A DNA stretch of 64,000 nucleotides from Draconibacterium aestuarii (GCA_026671195.1 JAPOHD010000069.1:167631-231630), one strand, 5' to 3'. Numbered from the stretch's first letter, positions 10,122-18,981 are shown. Notes: generated from the sequence alone by a model not told the origin. Made by a program: numbers and translations.

Positions 10122-10500
10122 GAAGAATAAGTAAGTGAATTGTCATTTTTTTATCTCATCAAATATCATTTAGTTACTTTTTTAGCCATTTTCCTTTCAT
10201 TGCAAAACACAAACAAGACACCCCGCATCATTTTGTCAGACAGGGGAACAAATTACAAAAGACAAATATTTACACTCCCATTTTGTATTGCGAAGGGGGC
10301 TATTTTAAAAATCAGTAAAAATATTGCTCGCATTACTGTTTTAACCAGGGGTCAAAAAAATATCACAAAATTGTTTTTTTTATCGGACAAAGCTCAAACC
10401 ATGATAATTCTCACCTTTTTTAAAACGACTCTAAATTAGCGTGGATTAAAGTTGAGTTAATATTAAAACTAAGCTATACATTAAAAAGTCTGGGAAATAG
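10122..10500. other. Long AT-rich intergenic region upstream of amt
   Basis: No convincing gene. A 99-codon open frame exists on the plus strand (10140-10439) but has no ribosome binding site, mixed low-complexity composition and no recognisable motif. The region may hold regulatory sites for the amt promoter. Confidence 0.4.
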
Positions 10501-10638
10501 AAGATTAAAGTTGATTTTAAATTCGGAGCATACGATCCCTGCAATGAGGATTTTGTCCGTGAAGGGAAAAACTACAACACCAACCGTTATGGCCAGTCTT
10601 TAGTTATTCTTGTTGTTTTAAATCACGATAACTTAAAT
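10501..10638 (+). pseudogene. Possible decayed coding fragment without start codon
   Basis: Frame 10501-10638 reads KIKVDFKFGAYDPCNEDF followed by a protein-like stretch ending NTNRYGQS, then degenerates into hydrophobic residues and a stop. A TAG sits immediately upstream at 10498 and there is no start codon. The composition (charged, Gly/Tyr/Asn rich) is unlike surrounding AT-rich spacer. I do not recognise the family; it could also be chance. Its 3' part overlaps the minus-strand small gene at 10604-10693. Confidence 0.25.
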
Positions 10639-10693
10639 ACATAACTACCGACACCAACAACAGAAACAGGATTGCATAAATAATTATTGCCAT
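10604..10693 (-). CDS. 29-residue single-span membrane peptide
   Basis: The frame starts MAIIIYAILFLLLVSV, continues with a short hydrophobic stretch and ends with a charged tail (YRDLKQQE). It is almost wholly one transmembrane helix with a cytosolic-type end, as in small accessory subunits of transporters or oxidases. It lies on the same strand as the nucleoside transporter gene and 153 bases downstream of its stop. There is only a weak ribosome binding site. Real coding status is a judgement from composition; no family is recognised. Confidence 0.45.
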   Translation of the reverse strand: MAIIIYAILFLLLVSVVMYLSYRDLKQQE

Positions 10694-10846
10694 AATGCCT
10701 ATTTTTAATTTGACACCCAAAATCAGCATCAAATTTATTATGCATTGAATTTACCATTAAAAATAGCAGCTAAGTCCCTATCTTCATGAAACTTATCAAC
10801 ACCACATGTTGATAGAGAAAAGAAAATAACGATGAAAAACAAGATA

Positions 10847-12298
10847 TTATCCGAGTATCATTCCAATTATAGTTGCACTCATTAAGGAAGCCAGAGTTCC
10901 GGCCAATAAGGCTCTCATACCATATTGCGAAAGCAACACTCTGCGCTTTGGAGCCAGTGCTCCAATTCCACCAATCTGAATACCGATTGATGAAAAATTG
11001 GCAAAACCACATAATATATAAGTGGCCATTATTATTGATTTGGTTTCCACAAAAGCACCTGCTGCCTTTAGTTCAGCCAAACTTACATAACCAATAAACT
11101 CGGTAAGAATAAGTTTTTCACCCAACAAGCGGCCAACCGCAGCAATGTCTTCGGGACAAACACCAATTAACCACATTAAGGGTGCAAATGTATACCCCAA
11201 TATAAATTGCAGAGAAAGTTCATTGTACTTCCCGCCAGTAATGTTGGTAATCATACCATTTAAATGTGTCCAGTCGCCAACTTTACCTATTACAAAATTA
11301 AACATGGCAATAAAAGCAATAAAAGCCAGCAACATAGCACCAACATTTACTGCCAGTTTTACACCTTCGGTAGTACCATTCGAAATGGCGTCAAGTGTAT
11401 TACTCCCTATTTTATCTTTACTAACTTCAATCTCCTTGTTGATTTCCTCAGTTGGTGGCACCAAAATTTTTGAAAAGATAATAGCTGCAGGTGCAGCCAT
11501 AACAGATGCTGTTAGCAGGTGTTTTGCAAACTCAAGGCGAAGCACCGGATCGTCGCCACCAAGCAAGGCAATATAAGCAGCCAAAACCCCACCTGCAAGT
11601 GTTGCCATTCCTCCGGTCATTACAAGCAGAATTTCCGACTTACTCATTTTATCAAGGTAAGCCTTAATCATCAAAGGCGATTCAGTTTGCCCCAGAAATA
11701 TATTTCCTGCCACCGACAGTGCTTCGGCACCCGAAATCTTTAACGCTTTAGTAAACACCCAGGCCAAACCGTATACTACCTTTTGAATAATTCCCCAGTA
11801 AAATAAAAGACTTGTTAGCGCTGAGAAAAAGATTATAGTAGGAAGCACCTGGAAAAGAAAGATGTAACCGTACGTATCAGCATCCATTAATCCACCTAAC
11901 AAAAACGTACTTCCCTCTTTCGTAAAATCAAGAATTTTTACGAAAATACGTCCGAAAAATTCGAATCCGTACTGAACAACCGGCACATACAATACGCCAA
12001 GTGCCAATGCAATTTGAATCAACAATCCTATTCCAACCGTACGCCACGGAATATTCTTTCGATCGGAACTAAAGACAAAACCAATTACAAGCAAAACGGC
12101 CATTCCAATCAATCCCCGAATTAAGGTCATAATAGAAAAGGGGCTTTCCCTTTCTTTGGAAATCAAAATATTAGATTTATCAGATTTCTGAATCACTTGT
12201 TGAACTTCAGTCTGACCTGCATTCGCAACGTTTGCCATTACCGGCTGAAAAAAGAAAATGCCGGTAACAATTACCAGCAACACTATTAAATATTTCAT
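10847..12298 (-). CDS. NupC/CNT-family concentrative nucleoside transporter
   Basis: This 483-residue protein carries the CNT core: a nucleoside-recognition/gate region with GQTESPLMIKAYLDKMSKSE in the middle and CGFANFSSIGIQIGGIG near the C-terminus. It imports nucleosides with a Na+ or H+ gradient. The first 24 residues are a hydrophobic signal-like segment followed by a polar stretch of about 30 residues before the first core helix, giving a longer N-terminus than NupC of enterobacteria. The bifunctional nuclease gene lies upstream on the same strand with a 123-base gap. Confidence 0.93.
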   Translation of the reverse strand: MKYLIVLLVIVTGIFFFQPVMANVANAGQTEVQQVIQKSDKSNILISKERESPFSIMTLIRGLIGMAVLLVIGFVFSSDRKNIPWRTVGIGLLIQIALALGVLYVPVVQYGFEFFGRIFVKILDFTKEGSTFLLGGLMDADTYGYIFLFQVLPTIIFFSALTSLLFYWGIIQKVVYGLAWVFTKALKISGAEALSVAGNIFLGQTESPLMIKAYLDKMSKSEILLVMTGGMATLAGGVLAAYIALLGGDDPVLRLEFAKHLLTASVMAAPAAIIFSKILVPPTEEINKEIEVSKDKIGSNTLDAISNGTTEGVKLAVNVGAMLLAFIAFIAMFNFVIGKVGDWTHLNGMITNITGGKYNELSLQFILGYTFAPLMWLIGVCPEDIAAVGRLLGEKLILTEFIGYVSLAELKAAGAFVETKSIIMATYILCGFANFSSIGIQIGGIGALAPKRRVLLSQYGMRALLAGTLASLMSATIIGMILG

Positions 12299-12421
12299 CC
12301 AATATTTATTTTTAATCCAAATTCACTCCTGCTGATTCTTCGGACTGCCCGCCTACTTATACCAATAATAGTGCGCAGCATGTACCGGGGTAACTTTAAG
12401 AACATCATTCAAAGTACGTTT

Positions 12422-13009
12422 CTATTTCTCTCTTTTGTTTAATTCATCACGAATTACCGATGCCTTTTCGTAATCTTCCTCCTGAATGGCCTCGTTAAGC
12501 AATTCCTGCAATTCGCTTGTTGAATACTGCGCATATGAAGAAGAACCAGACGACTCATCTTCATCCATCAGACTTCGTATCGGCGAGTTCTCATCCTCCC
12601 CTTCCAACACTATCCCTGCTTTCTGAAGAATCTCTTCTGATGTATAAATAGGACAACGGAAACGCAGTGCCAAAGCCACTGCATCCGATGTGCGCGAATC
12701 TATTCGTATTTCTTTACCATCCATCTCACAAAGCAATTCGGAATAGAATATTCCTTCCTCCAATTTATATATGGTAACTTCAAGCAGAGCAATATCGAAA
12801 GCCAAAGCCATATTTTTAATTAAATCATGAGTAAGCGGACGAGGTGGTTTTAATCCTTCTAGCTGAATGGCAATCGCCTGCGCTTCAACCGGCCCAATAA
12901 TTATTGGGATTCTGCGCTCCCCCTCTTCTTCTGCCAACACCAACGCATAAGCCCCTGATTGTGTCTGACTTACTGACAATCCTAAAATGTTTAAGCGAAT
13001 TTTATGCAT
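12422..13009 (-). CDS. Bifunctional nuclease domain (DUF151) protein with UVR motif
   Basis: Residues 1-130 form a DUF151/bifunctional nuclease domain (SGAYALVLAEEEGERRIPIIIGP near the N-terminus; DSRTSDAVALALRFRCPIY later). An acidic Ser-rich linker follows, and the C-terminal 35 residues (LLNEAIQEEDYEKASVIRDE) are a UvrB/UvrC-type UVR motif. This domain pair is common in Bacteroidota; the plant relative has RNase and DNase activity, but the bacterial role is unknown. The start at 13009 is preferred over an in-frame ATG at 13045 because a -7 promoter element (13043-13050) covers the latter. Confidence 0.88.
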   Translation of the reverse strand: MHKIRLNILGLSVSQTQSGAYALVLAEEEGERRIPIIIGPVEAQAIAIQLEGLKPPRPLTHDLIKNMALAFDIALLEVTIYKLEEGIFYSELLCEMDGKEIRIDSRTSDAVALALRFRCPIYTSEEILQKAGIVLEGEDENSPIRSLMDEDESSGSSSYAQYSTSELQELLNEAIQEEDYEKASVIRDELNKREK

Positions 13010-13042
13010 ACTGTAATATGACCTCTTCCTTTTCGGTGGAAA

Positions 13043-13050
13043 CAAATATA
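13043..13050 (-). promoter_or_regulatory. -7 element for the bifunctional nuclease gene
   Basis: TATATTTG on the minus strand fits TAnnTTTG exactly and would start transcription about 25-30 bases before the chosen ATG at 13009. The rest of 13051-13381 is AT-rich spacer in which I see nothing else. Confidence 0.45.
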
Positions 13051-13381
13051 ATAATCATTTTCGTTTCATTGGTTTTTATTTTTGATTTTCAATGGCAACT
13101 CATGGTACCAGAAAAATAGTAATATCTATCATCGTATTCTGTTTTACCTTGTGCATTCTATCTCATAAAAATTATCGACTTCCTCCTGTTTTCCTAAAAA
13201 TTCTTAGAATTCTCATCATTGTCAGTTCATGCAAATTCATATCATCCCGGTTCAGATATAAATTCGGCCCTACGTAATATCCAACTCCACAATTCTATTA
13301 CAGCCACCTAAACCAGACTTCAAAAACATTAAACCTAAAGCACGTCTCACCCGAACATGCTGAATAACACCATTCCATCTA

Positions 13382-13413
13382 TTGACTTTTATATATAAAT
13401 GTGACTAACTTTG
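13382..13413 (+). promoter_or_regulatory. Bacteroidota promoter (TTG - 21 bases - TAACTTTG)
   Basis: TTG at 13382-13384 and TAACTTTG at 13406-13413 are separated by 21 bases, matching the Bacteroidota housekeeping sigma consensus. It points at the membrane-protein gene starting at 13460. Confidence 0.65.
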
Positions 13414-13459
13414 TATAGTTCATTTATTTTGTAGTATACAATATTTTAAGTTTTCAGCC

Positions 13460-14281
13460 ATGAGAAAGTTAAAGCCTGACAGGGGAATTCAAGGATTAGT
13501 TCCGGCAATTGTTTCGCTGGTACTATTCTTTTTTACTGCAATTGTTTTTAATCTCTCCACCGCCTTCAATATTTTAGGTGGATTAATGATTATTTACTCT
13601 TTCATTTTTGGATTTTGGTCGTTCTACAAATCCGGCAATTATTATTTCTTAATATCAACGTTTTATCTTCTAACCTTTGGGTTAGTATTAATTTTGCTGG
13701 ACTTACCGGAAGATTTTAATGGCCCGGAACCAAAATTTACAGACGAGATGAAAGTTGCACTGCTCTTTTTCTACGTATTTATGTTTTGGTTAATGTATGT
13801 TGGTTATCAAAAAAAATTGAAATACCGAGGAAGGGAAGTGATGGAACTGGCTGCCTGGGATGTGGAGGAGGGACCTGATACATATACTGAACGACCACGG
13901 CCGGCAGGTATGGTTGATTTTGGAAAATATGACATTATCGATTTTGGAAATTATTTGAAAAAGATCCTGGCATGTTATCCTTTCCAGGAAGAAAATCGTG
14001 TGGTAATGGTTCCCATTAAATATGGCGATGAGTTTGAATTACTTTACAAGCCTAATTTCAATTATCACTCAAAAACCTGGATTGCGTTTGATTTTAACGG
14101 GCAGGTATCTGTACATATTTCAAGAAAAGATTACCTCGACTACAAAGACGATTTATCGTTCGATCATCTTTGCGAATCGCTTGGACAGCTGATGATAACA
14201 TTTGCCAGGTTTTATATGCGTGGCGATAAGGTTCGGATTATTGACAGGCTGAATTCGGTTAAAATTGGATTATTCTCGTAG
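13460..14281 (+). CDS. Uncharacterised four-span membrane protein with C-terminal soluble domain
   Basis: The 273-residue product has four predicted membrane helices (about residues 11-30, 35-55, 60-82 and 97-117). A soluble domain of about 150 residues follows, containing RGREVMELAAWDVEEGP and a mixed alpha/beta region rich in aromatic residues. No known domain is recognised. It has its own promoter and is followed after two bases by a winged-helix protein gene, so the two are almost certainly co-transcribed. The pair may be a membrane sensor and a regulator, but that is inference from order only. Confidence 0.75.
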   Translation: MRKLKPDRGIQGLVPAIVSLVLFFFTAIVFNLSTAFNILGGLMIIYSFIFGFWSFYKSGNYYFLISTFYLLTFGLVLILLDLPEDFNGPEPKFTDEMKVALLFFYVFMFWLMYVGYQKKLKYRGREVMELAAWDVEEGPDTYTERPRPAGMVDFGKYDIIDFGNYLKKILACYPFQEENRVVMVPIKYGDEFELLYKPNFNYHSKTWIAFDFNGQVSVHISRKDYLDYKDDLSFDHLCESLGQLMITFARFYMRGDKVRIIDRLNSVKIGLFS

Positions 14282-14283
14282 TT

Positions 14284-14883
14284 ATGAAATTTGAGGAAGC
14301 TGCCAAATTTGGCACATACATATCGAAGAGCTATTCAAAAGATATTTTTCGCCTATTGAATAATTACCGCGATATTTCAGCGTCGGAAGCTGCATCGAGG
14401 CTGGGAATGCACATTCAAACGGTCCAGGATTTCCTGGAAGCTATGTCCGGTTTGGGAATCCTTTCAAAGAAAGAAACCATTGAACGCAAAAGACCTTATT
14501 TCAGATACACACTGATTACCCAAAATATTTCGTTTGAAATTGACTTGCAAAAGGAATTGGCAGTTTCGGGTGAAGACCACCTTGAACAAGCAAAAATACG
14601 GGAAAAGAAAAATGCAGGAGTCCGATTCTCGCTGGCACGCAATGGACAATATTTTAGTAATGTAACTATTTGGGTTGGCAAAGGCCGCGAGCGCTCCGAA
14701 AAGAAAATCAACTTAACTACTGCACAGGGGAAGTTTCTCTATAATTTGCCATTCCCCGATGGCAAACATCTTACGCTTGAAGAAATTCGGATAAAATCCG
14801 GTATTGAACCCGGGCAAATGCCGGAAATCAAAGACCTCGTTGAAGAACTGATTCAGTATAAAGTTATTGAAGTTTTGAACTAA
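14284..14883 (+). CDS. Winged-helix DNA-binding protein
   Basis: Residues 15-80 fit a MarR/ArsR-like winged helix: an N-terminal helix (DIFRLLNNYRDISASEAASRL), a recognition helix (HIQTVQDFLEAMSGLGIL) and a basic wing (KKETIERKRPYFRYTL). The remaining 115 residues form a second domain I do not recognise, ending in a helix similar in pattern to the first one (LVEELIQYKVIEVLN). It is two bases downstream of the four-span membrane protein gene and probably shares its job. The DNA target is unknown. Confidence 0.75.
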   Translation: MKFEEAAKFGTYISKSYSKDIFRLLNNYRDISASEAASRLGMHIQTVQDFLEAMSGLGILSKKETIERKRPYFRYTLITQNISFEIDLQKELAVSGEDHLEQAKIREKKNAGVRFSLARNGQYFSNVTIWVGKGRERSEKKINLTTAQGKFLYNLPFPDGKHLTLEEIRIKSGIEPGQMPEIKDLVEELIQYKVIEVLN

Positions 14884-14987
14884 TAGCCACCTCAGCAAAC
14901 TGAGAACACAGACCTCTGTGAAAGCGACTGCAAATTTTTTTTCATAAAATGTAGTTTTTTGCCACATTTTGCGACCAACTGGTTGAA

Positions 14988-15494
14988 ATGATACAAATGC
15001 CAAATAGGAAAGCCTTTAGCGAGCTGATTGAAAACCACCAGGCAATCATTCACAAGGTAACCATGGTTTACGCCAATGGCCGGGCCAACCGCGAAGACCT
15101 GTTCCAGGAAATTTGCCTGCAACTTTGGAAGTCGTACCCAAACTTTAGAGAGGAAGCAAAATTTACAACCTGGATGTACCGGGTGGCATTAAATACAGCC
15201 ATCAATACCATTCGAAGAAATAACAAAACACCTTCTTTCGAACCGCTCAAAGATACGGACCGAACAGCTGATGATTCGCAAAACGAAAAAGATCAGGTTC
15301 AAACACTTTACATGGCCATTTCAAAATTGAACAGAATAGACAAGGCCATTATTTTACTCTGGCTGGAAGAAAAAAACTATGAGGAAATCGCATCGATTAT
15401 GGGAACATCGAAAACAAATGTGAGCGTAAAGTTGGTGCGAATTAAGCGAAAATTAGAGGAGTTGGTTAGTAACACTGTAAAGCAAGAGTCATGA
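14988..15494 (+). CDS. Sigma-70 family (ECF-type) RNA polymerase sigma factor
   Basis: The 168-residue protein has region 2 (ANREDLFQEICLQLWKSYPNF, then FTTWMYRVALNTAINTIRR) and region 4 with a helix-turn-helix (LWLEEKNYEEIASIMGTSKTNVSVKLVRIKRKL). It directs core RNA polymerase to a specific promoter set. The stop overlaps the ATG of the next gene (ATGA at 15491), so that membrane protein is translationally coupled and is the natural candidate for its anti-sigma factor. Confidence 0.92.
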   Translation: MIQMPNRKAFSELIENHQAIIHKVTMVYANGRANREDLFQEICLQLWKSYPNFREEAKFTTWMYRVALNTAINTIRRNNKTPSFEPLKDTDRTADDSQNEKDQVQTLYMAISKLNRIDKAIILLWLEEKNYEEIASIMGTSKTNVSVKLVRIKRKLEELVSNTVKQES

Positions 15495-16231
15495 ACGATA
15501 ACGATAAAAAATTGAAAGCGATGTGGAACAAAGCAGAAAACTTCATGGAGGGCTCAGGTTATGAAAGTGAAACAATTGAGCGATTTATGTCGAAACGTTC
15601 GAACTCAATAGCCGACAAAATTCGCAAAACACTTCAAATTGATATTGCTCTGAAATTTCTGTTTGCTGTAATTTTTACGCTGGATACAGCTTTGTATTTC
15701 AAAATTCAGCCAAAGGTCGCCTGGATTTGTATCACTGCAATTATTATAGTCATCCCATTAATCATGTTTGAGTTCAGAGTAATATCCAGGTTCAACAGAA
15801 TTTCAGATTACGGAATGAATACAAAAGAAAAACTTTCCAAAATGTTGGCATTCCTGAAAAATGATTTTTTAACAGCTGTTCTGTCAATCACAACAACATA
15901 CCTGTTTCTTTACATTTCAGGATTACTACTTTATTTCTTTGTGACTTACGGACAGCTGAGAAGATTAGGGAATATGGATATTTTCGTGTTTTCAACCTTA
16001 GCCCTGATTGGAATTTTCATAAGCTTTACATCAAATTATGCACAGGTAAGATACCAGATAAAACATATTGAAACTTGCCTGTCTGACCTGAACGATAATT
16101 TACTGGAGATTGTAACATCCAATATCGAAATTCAACGAAAACACGACAAAACAACCAAAATGCTTTTTGGACTAGTACTCATCTTCGGGTTTATCGTGCT
16201 TATTGTCATATTAAAAAAACTAGGCTTTTAA
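15491..16231 (+). CDS. Membrane protein coupled to the sigma factor; possible anti-sigma factor
   Basis: This 246-residue protein begins with a soluble segment of about 50 residues and then has about five hydrophobic segments (near residues 52-70, 74-92, 118-145, 155-175 and 222-243). The N-terminus lacks the His-x3-Cys-x2-Cys zinc motif of classical ZAS anti-sigma factors. Position and the 4-base overlap with the sigma gene argue for an anti-sigma or signalling role; sequence alone does not show it. A 74-base gap separates it from the transglutaminase gene, which is probably in the same operon. Confidence 0.7.
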   Translation: MNDNDKKLKAMWNKAENFMEGSGYESETIERFMSKRSNSIADKIRKTLQIDIALKFLFAVIFTLDTALYFKIQPKVAWICITAIIIVIPLIMFEFRVISRFNRISDYGMNTKEKLSKMLAFLKNDFLTAVLSITTTYLFLYISGLLLYFFVTYGQLRRLGNMDIFVFSTLALIGIFISFTSNYAQVRYQIKHIETCLSDLNDNLLEIVTSNIEIQRKHDKTTKMLFGLVLIFGFIVLIVILKKLGF

Positions 16232-16305
16232 ATTCACTTTTAAAACCAATAAAAGTACACAAAAGACAGAAAACAAATTTTATTAATTAACTAAATATCA
16301 AAGCC

Positions 16306-18318
16306 ATGAAAACAATTTTCAGACTATCGAATGCACTAGCTTTGTCCGTATTTTTGTGGACAGCAGCAGCCGGGCAATCGTTAAACAACTTGCCAAAATC
16401 GTGGAACTTCGCAGTAGAAATCAACGGTGTTCTCTGCGGTTTCTCTGAATCGGAAATCTCAACAATCGAAAGAGATGGGAAAGAATTATTGAGCCTGAAT
16501 GAGGAAGTATTGGTAAAACAATCTGCCCTCGGGGGAAAAGTTGACCTGATTATAACCAACAGAGCCTTAATTGAGCCAAGCACGCAACTTCCGGTTTTTG
16601 TAGAACAACGGTTTAAAACTACTGCCGAAGTGTATTCATCAACCAAATTCAGTAGTGGAATTGCTTATTTCACATCAGTTGAAGGAGGAGAAGTAAAAAA
16701 GATTCAACTTACTGATGGTGTTGTTTTAGAAAACACTATTTCATATCCTCATTTAATGAGAGATTTTATTTTGGGAAACGAAAAAGAGAAACAGTACCAG
16801 GTTTTCGATAACCAAAAAGGTGAAATAGTAACTAAAAATTACACCCGTGCTGGAGAAGAAGAATTGGAATTGGTGGGAACAAATTTTAATACTATTATTC
16901 TAGAAGAATTCAATCAAAACTCGGGAATAACTACAAAATTATGGTTGAATAAAGAAAACAGCTGCCCGTTAAAAATAAATGTTTCGAACCGTGTAATTTA
17001 CCTGGCGGATAAATCCGTTAAGAAGAGAATTCAGATAGTAAATCTTGACAACCTGCTTTATGCCCGTGTAAACAAAATTATCTCCAATATCCACGATATT
17101 TCCTATATGCAAATAGAAGCATCTATTTCATCTGAAGGGGAAAGGATAACTCACGAAAGTCTCAATTTCGCAGGACAAAAATTTGAAGGCACAGTTACCA
17201 ACAACTTAACTGAAGGCGTTTTTGAAATTGAAAAACAGGCGTATAGCGGTGAAAATGCTCCGGCGTTTCCCCCCGGGTTTACAGATGAAGATCTGAACAG
17301 ATACCTTGAACCGGAGAGTTTGATTGAATCTGACCATCCTGTTCTAATTAAAGAAGCACAACAAATTACTGAAGGTTCTGCGGATTCCTGGGAGGCAGTA
17401 GTAAGGTTAAGTAAATGGGTTGGAGAAAATATAATGGGAGCACTTCCTGGTGGAACATCCGCAATAAACACATACAATACACGCGAAGGTGAATGCGGTT
17501 CTCATTCGCGATTACTAGCAGCCTTTTGCCGCGCAGTTGGCATTCCGGCCCGACTTTCAATCGGATGCATGTACATTTCGTATGCAGGTGGCTGTTTTTA
17601 TCAACATGCCTGGACTGAAGTCTACATGGGTGATGCCGGCTGGGTAGCTGTTGATGCTACTGCGCATGAGTTCGATTTTGTAGATGCCGGACATATCCGT
17701 TTAGGTGAAAAAACTTCCTTTAATCCGAAAGCGATGAAAATACTGGATTATCGAATGGGAAACGAATCGGTGGATAAGACAGTTCCTGATGAATACAAAA
17801 AATACCTAGGCAGTTACAATTTTGAAGAGCGGAACCGCATTTTTAAGATTCTGTATCAAGATGGAAGTCTGGCTGTTGATATTCCCGACGCACAGGTACT
17901 GGCACTTAATCCGCCTGATGAGAATGGCGTATTTTACCCGAAGGTTACAAAGCAGCTGAATTTTTCTTTTGAGAATGACCTTTATGGGAATATTGCAAAA
18001 ATGAAATTGCAACAAGTAATTCCACTTGGTAAAAAATTTGAACTGGACAGTATCGGTTCCGATGTGCCTGAAGAATTCAAACCACTTGTGGGAAATTACT
18101 GGTTTGCCCAGGCACAGGCCGATTTTAAAGTGTCTTATCAAGACGGAGTTCTGGCATTGCACGACCCATTGGCAAAAACGATAGTCAAACTACCTGAACA
18201 AACTGATACCGGTTTATGGAAAGATGAATTCGGCACAAATGAGCTTGAGTTTGTAAGAAACGAAAATGATGAAGTTATTAGAATGCTGATATATGTAAAT
18301 GTTTATTTAACAAAATAA
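16306..18318 (+). CDS. Secreted transglutaminase-like protein with C-terminal lipocalin-like repeats
   Basis: A signal peptide (residues 1-24, ending TAAAGQS) is followed by a beta-rich region and a transglutaminase-like domain. GECGSHSRLLAAFCRAVGIPAR gives the nucleophile Cys397, FYQHAWTEV gives His434 and WVAVDAT gives Asp450, so the triad is complete. Two repeats of about 75 residues (YKKYLGSYNF and FKPLVGNYWF) follow and resemble the small beta-barrel domains (DUF3471 type) often attached to Bacteroidota periplasmic hydrolases. Such domains act as proteases or cross-linking enzymes; the substrate is unknown. It closes the sigma-factor operon. Confidence 0.85.
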   Translation: MKTIFRLSNALALSVFLWTAAAGQSLNNLPKSWNFAVEINGVLCGFSESEISTIERDGKELLSLNEEVLVKQSALGGKVDLIITNRALIEPSTQLPVFVEQRFKTTAEVYSSTKFSSGIAYFTSVEGGEVKKIQLTDGVVLENTISYPHLMRDFILGNEKEKQYQVFDNQKGEIVTKNYTRAGEEELELVGTNFNTIILEEFNQNSGITTKLWLNKENSCPLKINVSNRVIYLADKSVKKRIQIVNLDNLLYARVNKIISNIHDISYMQIEASISSEGERITHESLNFAGQKFEGTVTNNLTEGVFEIEKQAYSGENAPAFPPGFTDEDLNRYLEPESLIESDHPVLIKEAQQITEGSADSWEAVVRLSKWVGENIMGALPGGTSAINTYNTREGECGSHSRLLAAFCRAVGIPARLSIGCMYISYAGGCFYQHAWTEVYMGDAGWVAVDATAHEFDFVDAGHIRLGEKTSFNPKAMKILDYRMGNESVDKTVPDEYKKYLGSYNFEERNRIFKILYQDGSLAVDIPDAQVLALNPPDENGVFYPKVTKQLNFSFENDLYGNIAKMKLQQVIPLGKKFELDSIGSDVPEEFKPLVGNYWFAQAQADFKVSYQDGVLALHDPLAKTIVKLPEQTDTGLWKDEFGTNELEFVRNENDEVIRMLIYVNVYLTK

Positions 18319-18341
18319 ATTAAACTTTAAAAACGGTTGCC

Positions 18342-18527
18342 ATGAAATACAAAGTACATCACTTCGAAATTAAAATGAGTGAAGACCAGCAAAAATTGGA
18401 ACAATTTTTAAACCGGTTACACGGAGAAGTTGTTTCCATTGTCCCTAATGTTAAACCAATATTCAGGCCTATGGGAGCCACCGCCAAAGTTGATTTTCTG
18501 TTGATTATTGAAAAACTGCTTAATTGA
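18342..18527 (+). CDS. Small conserved-looking protein of unknown function
   Basis: A 61-residue product beginning MKYKVHHFEIKMSEDQQKLE and continuing with two short beta strands and a helix (NRLHGEVVSIVPNV, then KVDFLLIIEKLL). The pattern suggests a small alpha/beta ferredoxin-like fold. It starts 23 bases after the transglutaminase stop and is probably the last gene of that operon. I do not recognise a family; coding status is supported by balanced composition and tight spacing. Confidence 0.6.
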   Translation: MKYKVHHFEIKMSEDQQKLEQFLNRLHGEVVSIVPNVKPIFRPMGATAKVDFLLIIEKLLN

Positions 18528-18549
18528 TTTTTAAATTAACCCCCAATTA

Positions 18550-18580
18550 TTTGCTAATTATCTAAAAATAACTACTTTTG
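18550..18580 (+). promoter_or_regulatory. Consensus promoter of the rplU-rpmA operon
   Basis: TTTG at 18550-18553 and TACTTTTG at 18573-18580 are exactly 19 bases apart, a perfect match to the Bacteroidota consensus. Transcription would start near 18587, leaving a leader of about 80 bases before rplU. Confidence 0.8.
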
Positions 18581-18600
18581 CAGTCCAAATTTTGAATCGA

Positions 18601-18641
18601 TCAGGCTCAAATAAGCGAAATTCAACGGAAATTCCGCCTGA
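18601..18641 (+). promoter_or_regulatory. Structured leader of the rplU transcript
   Basis: TCAGGC (18601-18606) pairs with GCCTGA (18636-18641), and CGGAA/TTCCG (18626-18636) forms a competing small hairpin inside. It ends 25 bases before the rplU start, where ribosomal-protein autoregulatory leaders usually sit. Regulatory function is inference. Confidence 0.35.
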
Positions 18642-18666
18642 CGGTGTAAACATTAAAAGTGAAATT

Positions 18667-18981
18667 ATGTACGCGATTGTTGAAATTGCTGGACAGCAAT
18701 TCAAAGTAGAAAAGGACAAAAAACTTTTCGTACACAAACTAGACGCTAAAGCAGGCGACTCGGTTGACTTCGAAAAAGTATTGTTAGTTGACAACGACGG
18801 CACAATTGCTGTTGGAACTCCAACGGTTAGTGGCGCAAAAGTTACAGCCAAAGTATTGGTAGAAGAAGTAAAAGGTGACAAAGTGATGGTTTTCAAGAAG
18901 AAACGCCGTAAAGGTTACAAGAAAATGAACGGTCACCGTCAGCACTTCACTCAGATTCAAGTAGAAACTATTGTTGGATAA
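18667..18981 (+). CDS. rplU: 50S ribosomal protein L21
   Basis: The 104-residue product is a standard-length L21 ([19 protein letters not shown] at the start, [20 protein letters not shown] near the end), an rRNA-binding protein of the large subunit. An in-frame ATG lies 75 bases upstream, but family alignment and the leader support the start at 18667. rpmA follows after 19 bases. This L21 has no C-terminal helix-hairpin-helix extension; here that extension is on L27 instead. Confidence 0.97.
   Translation: MYAIVEIAGQQFKVEKDKKLFVHKLDAKAGDSVDFEKVLLVDNDGTIAVGTPTVSGAKVTAKVLVEEVKGDKVMVFKKKRRKGYKKMNGHRQHFTQIQVETIVG

Noticed and set aside
10140..10439. 99-codon plus-strand open frame upstream of amt
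   Set aside because: No ribosome binding site, low-complexity composition, no recognisable domain, and it lies over the divergent amt promoter region.
13092..13277. 61-codon open frame in the spacer before the four-span membrane protein
   Set aside because: Random-looking hydrophobic composition, no ribosome binding site, no similarity recognised.
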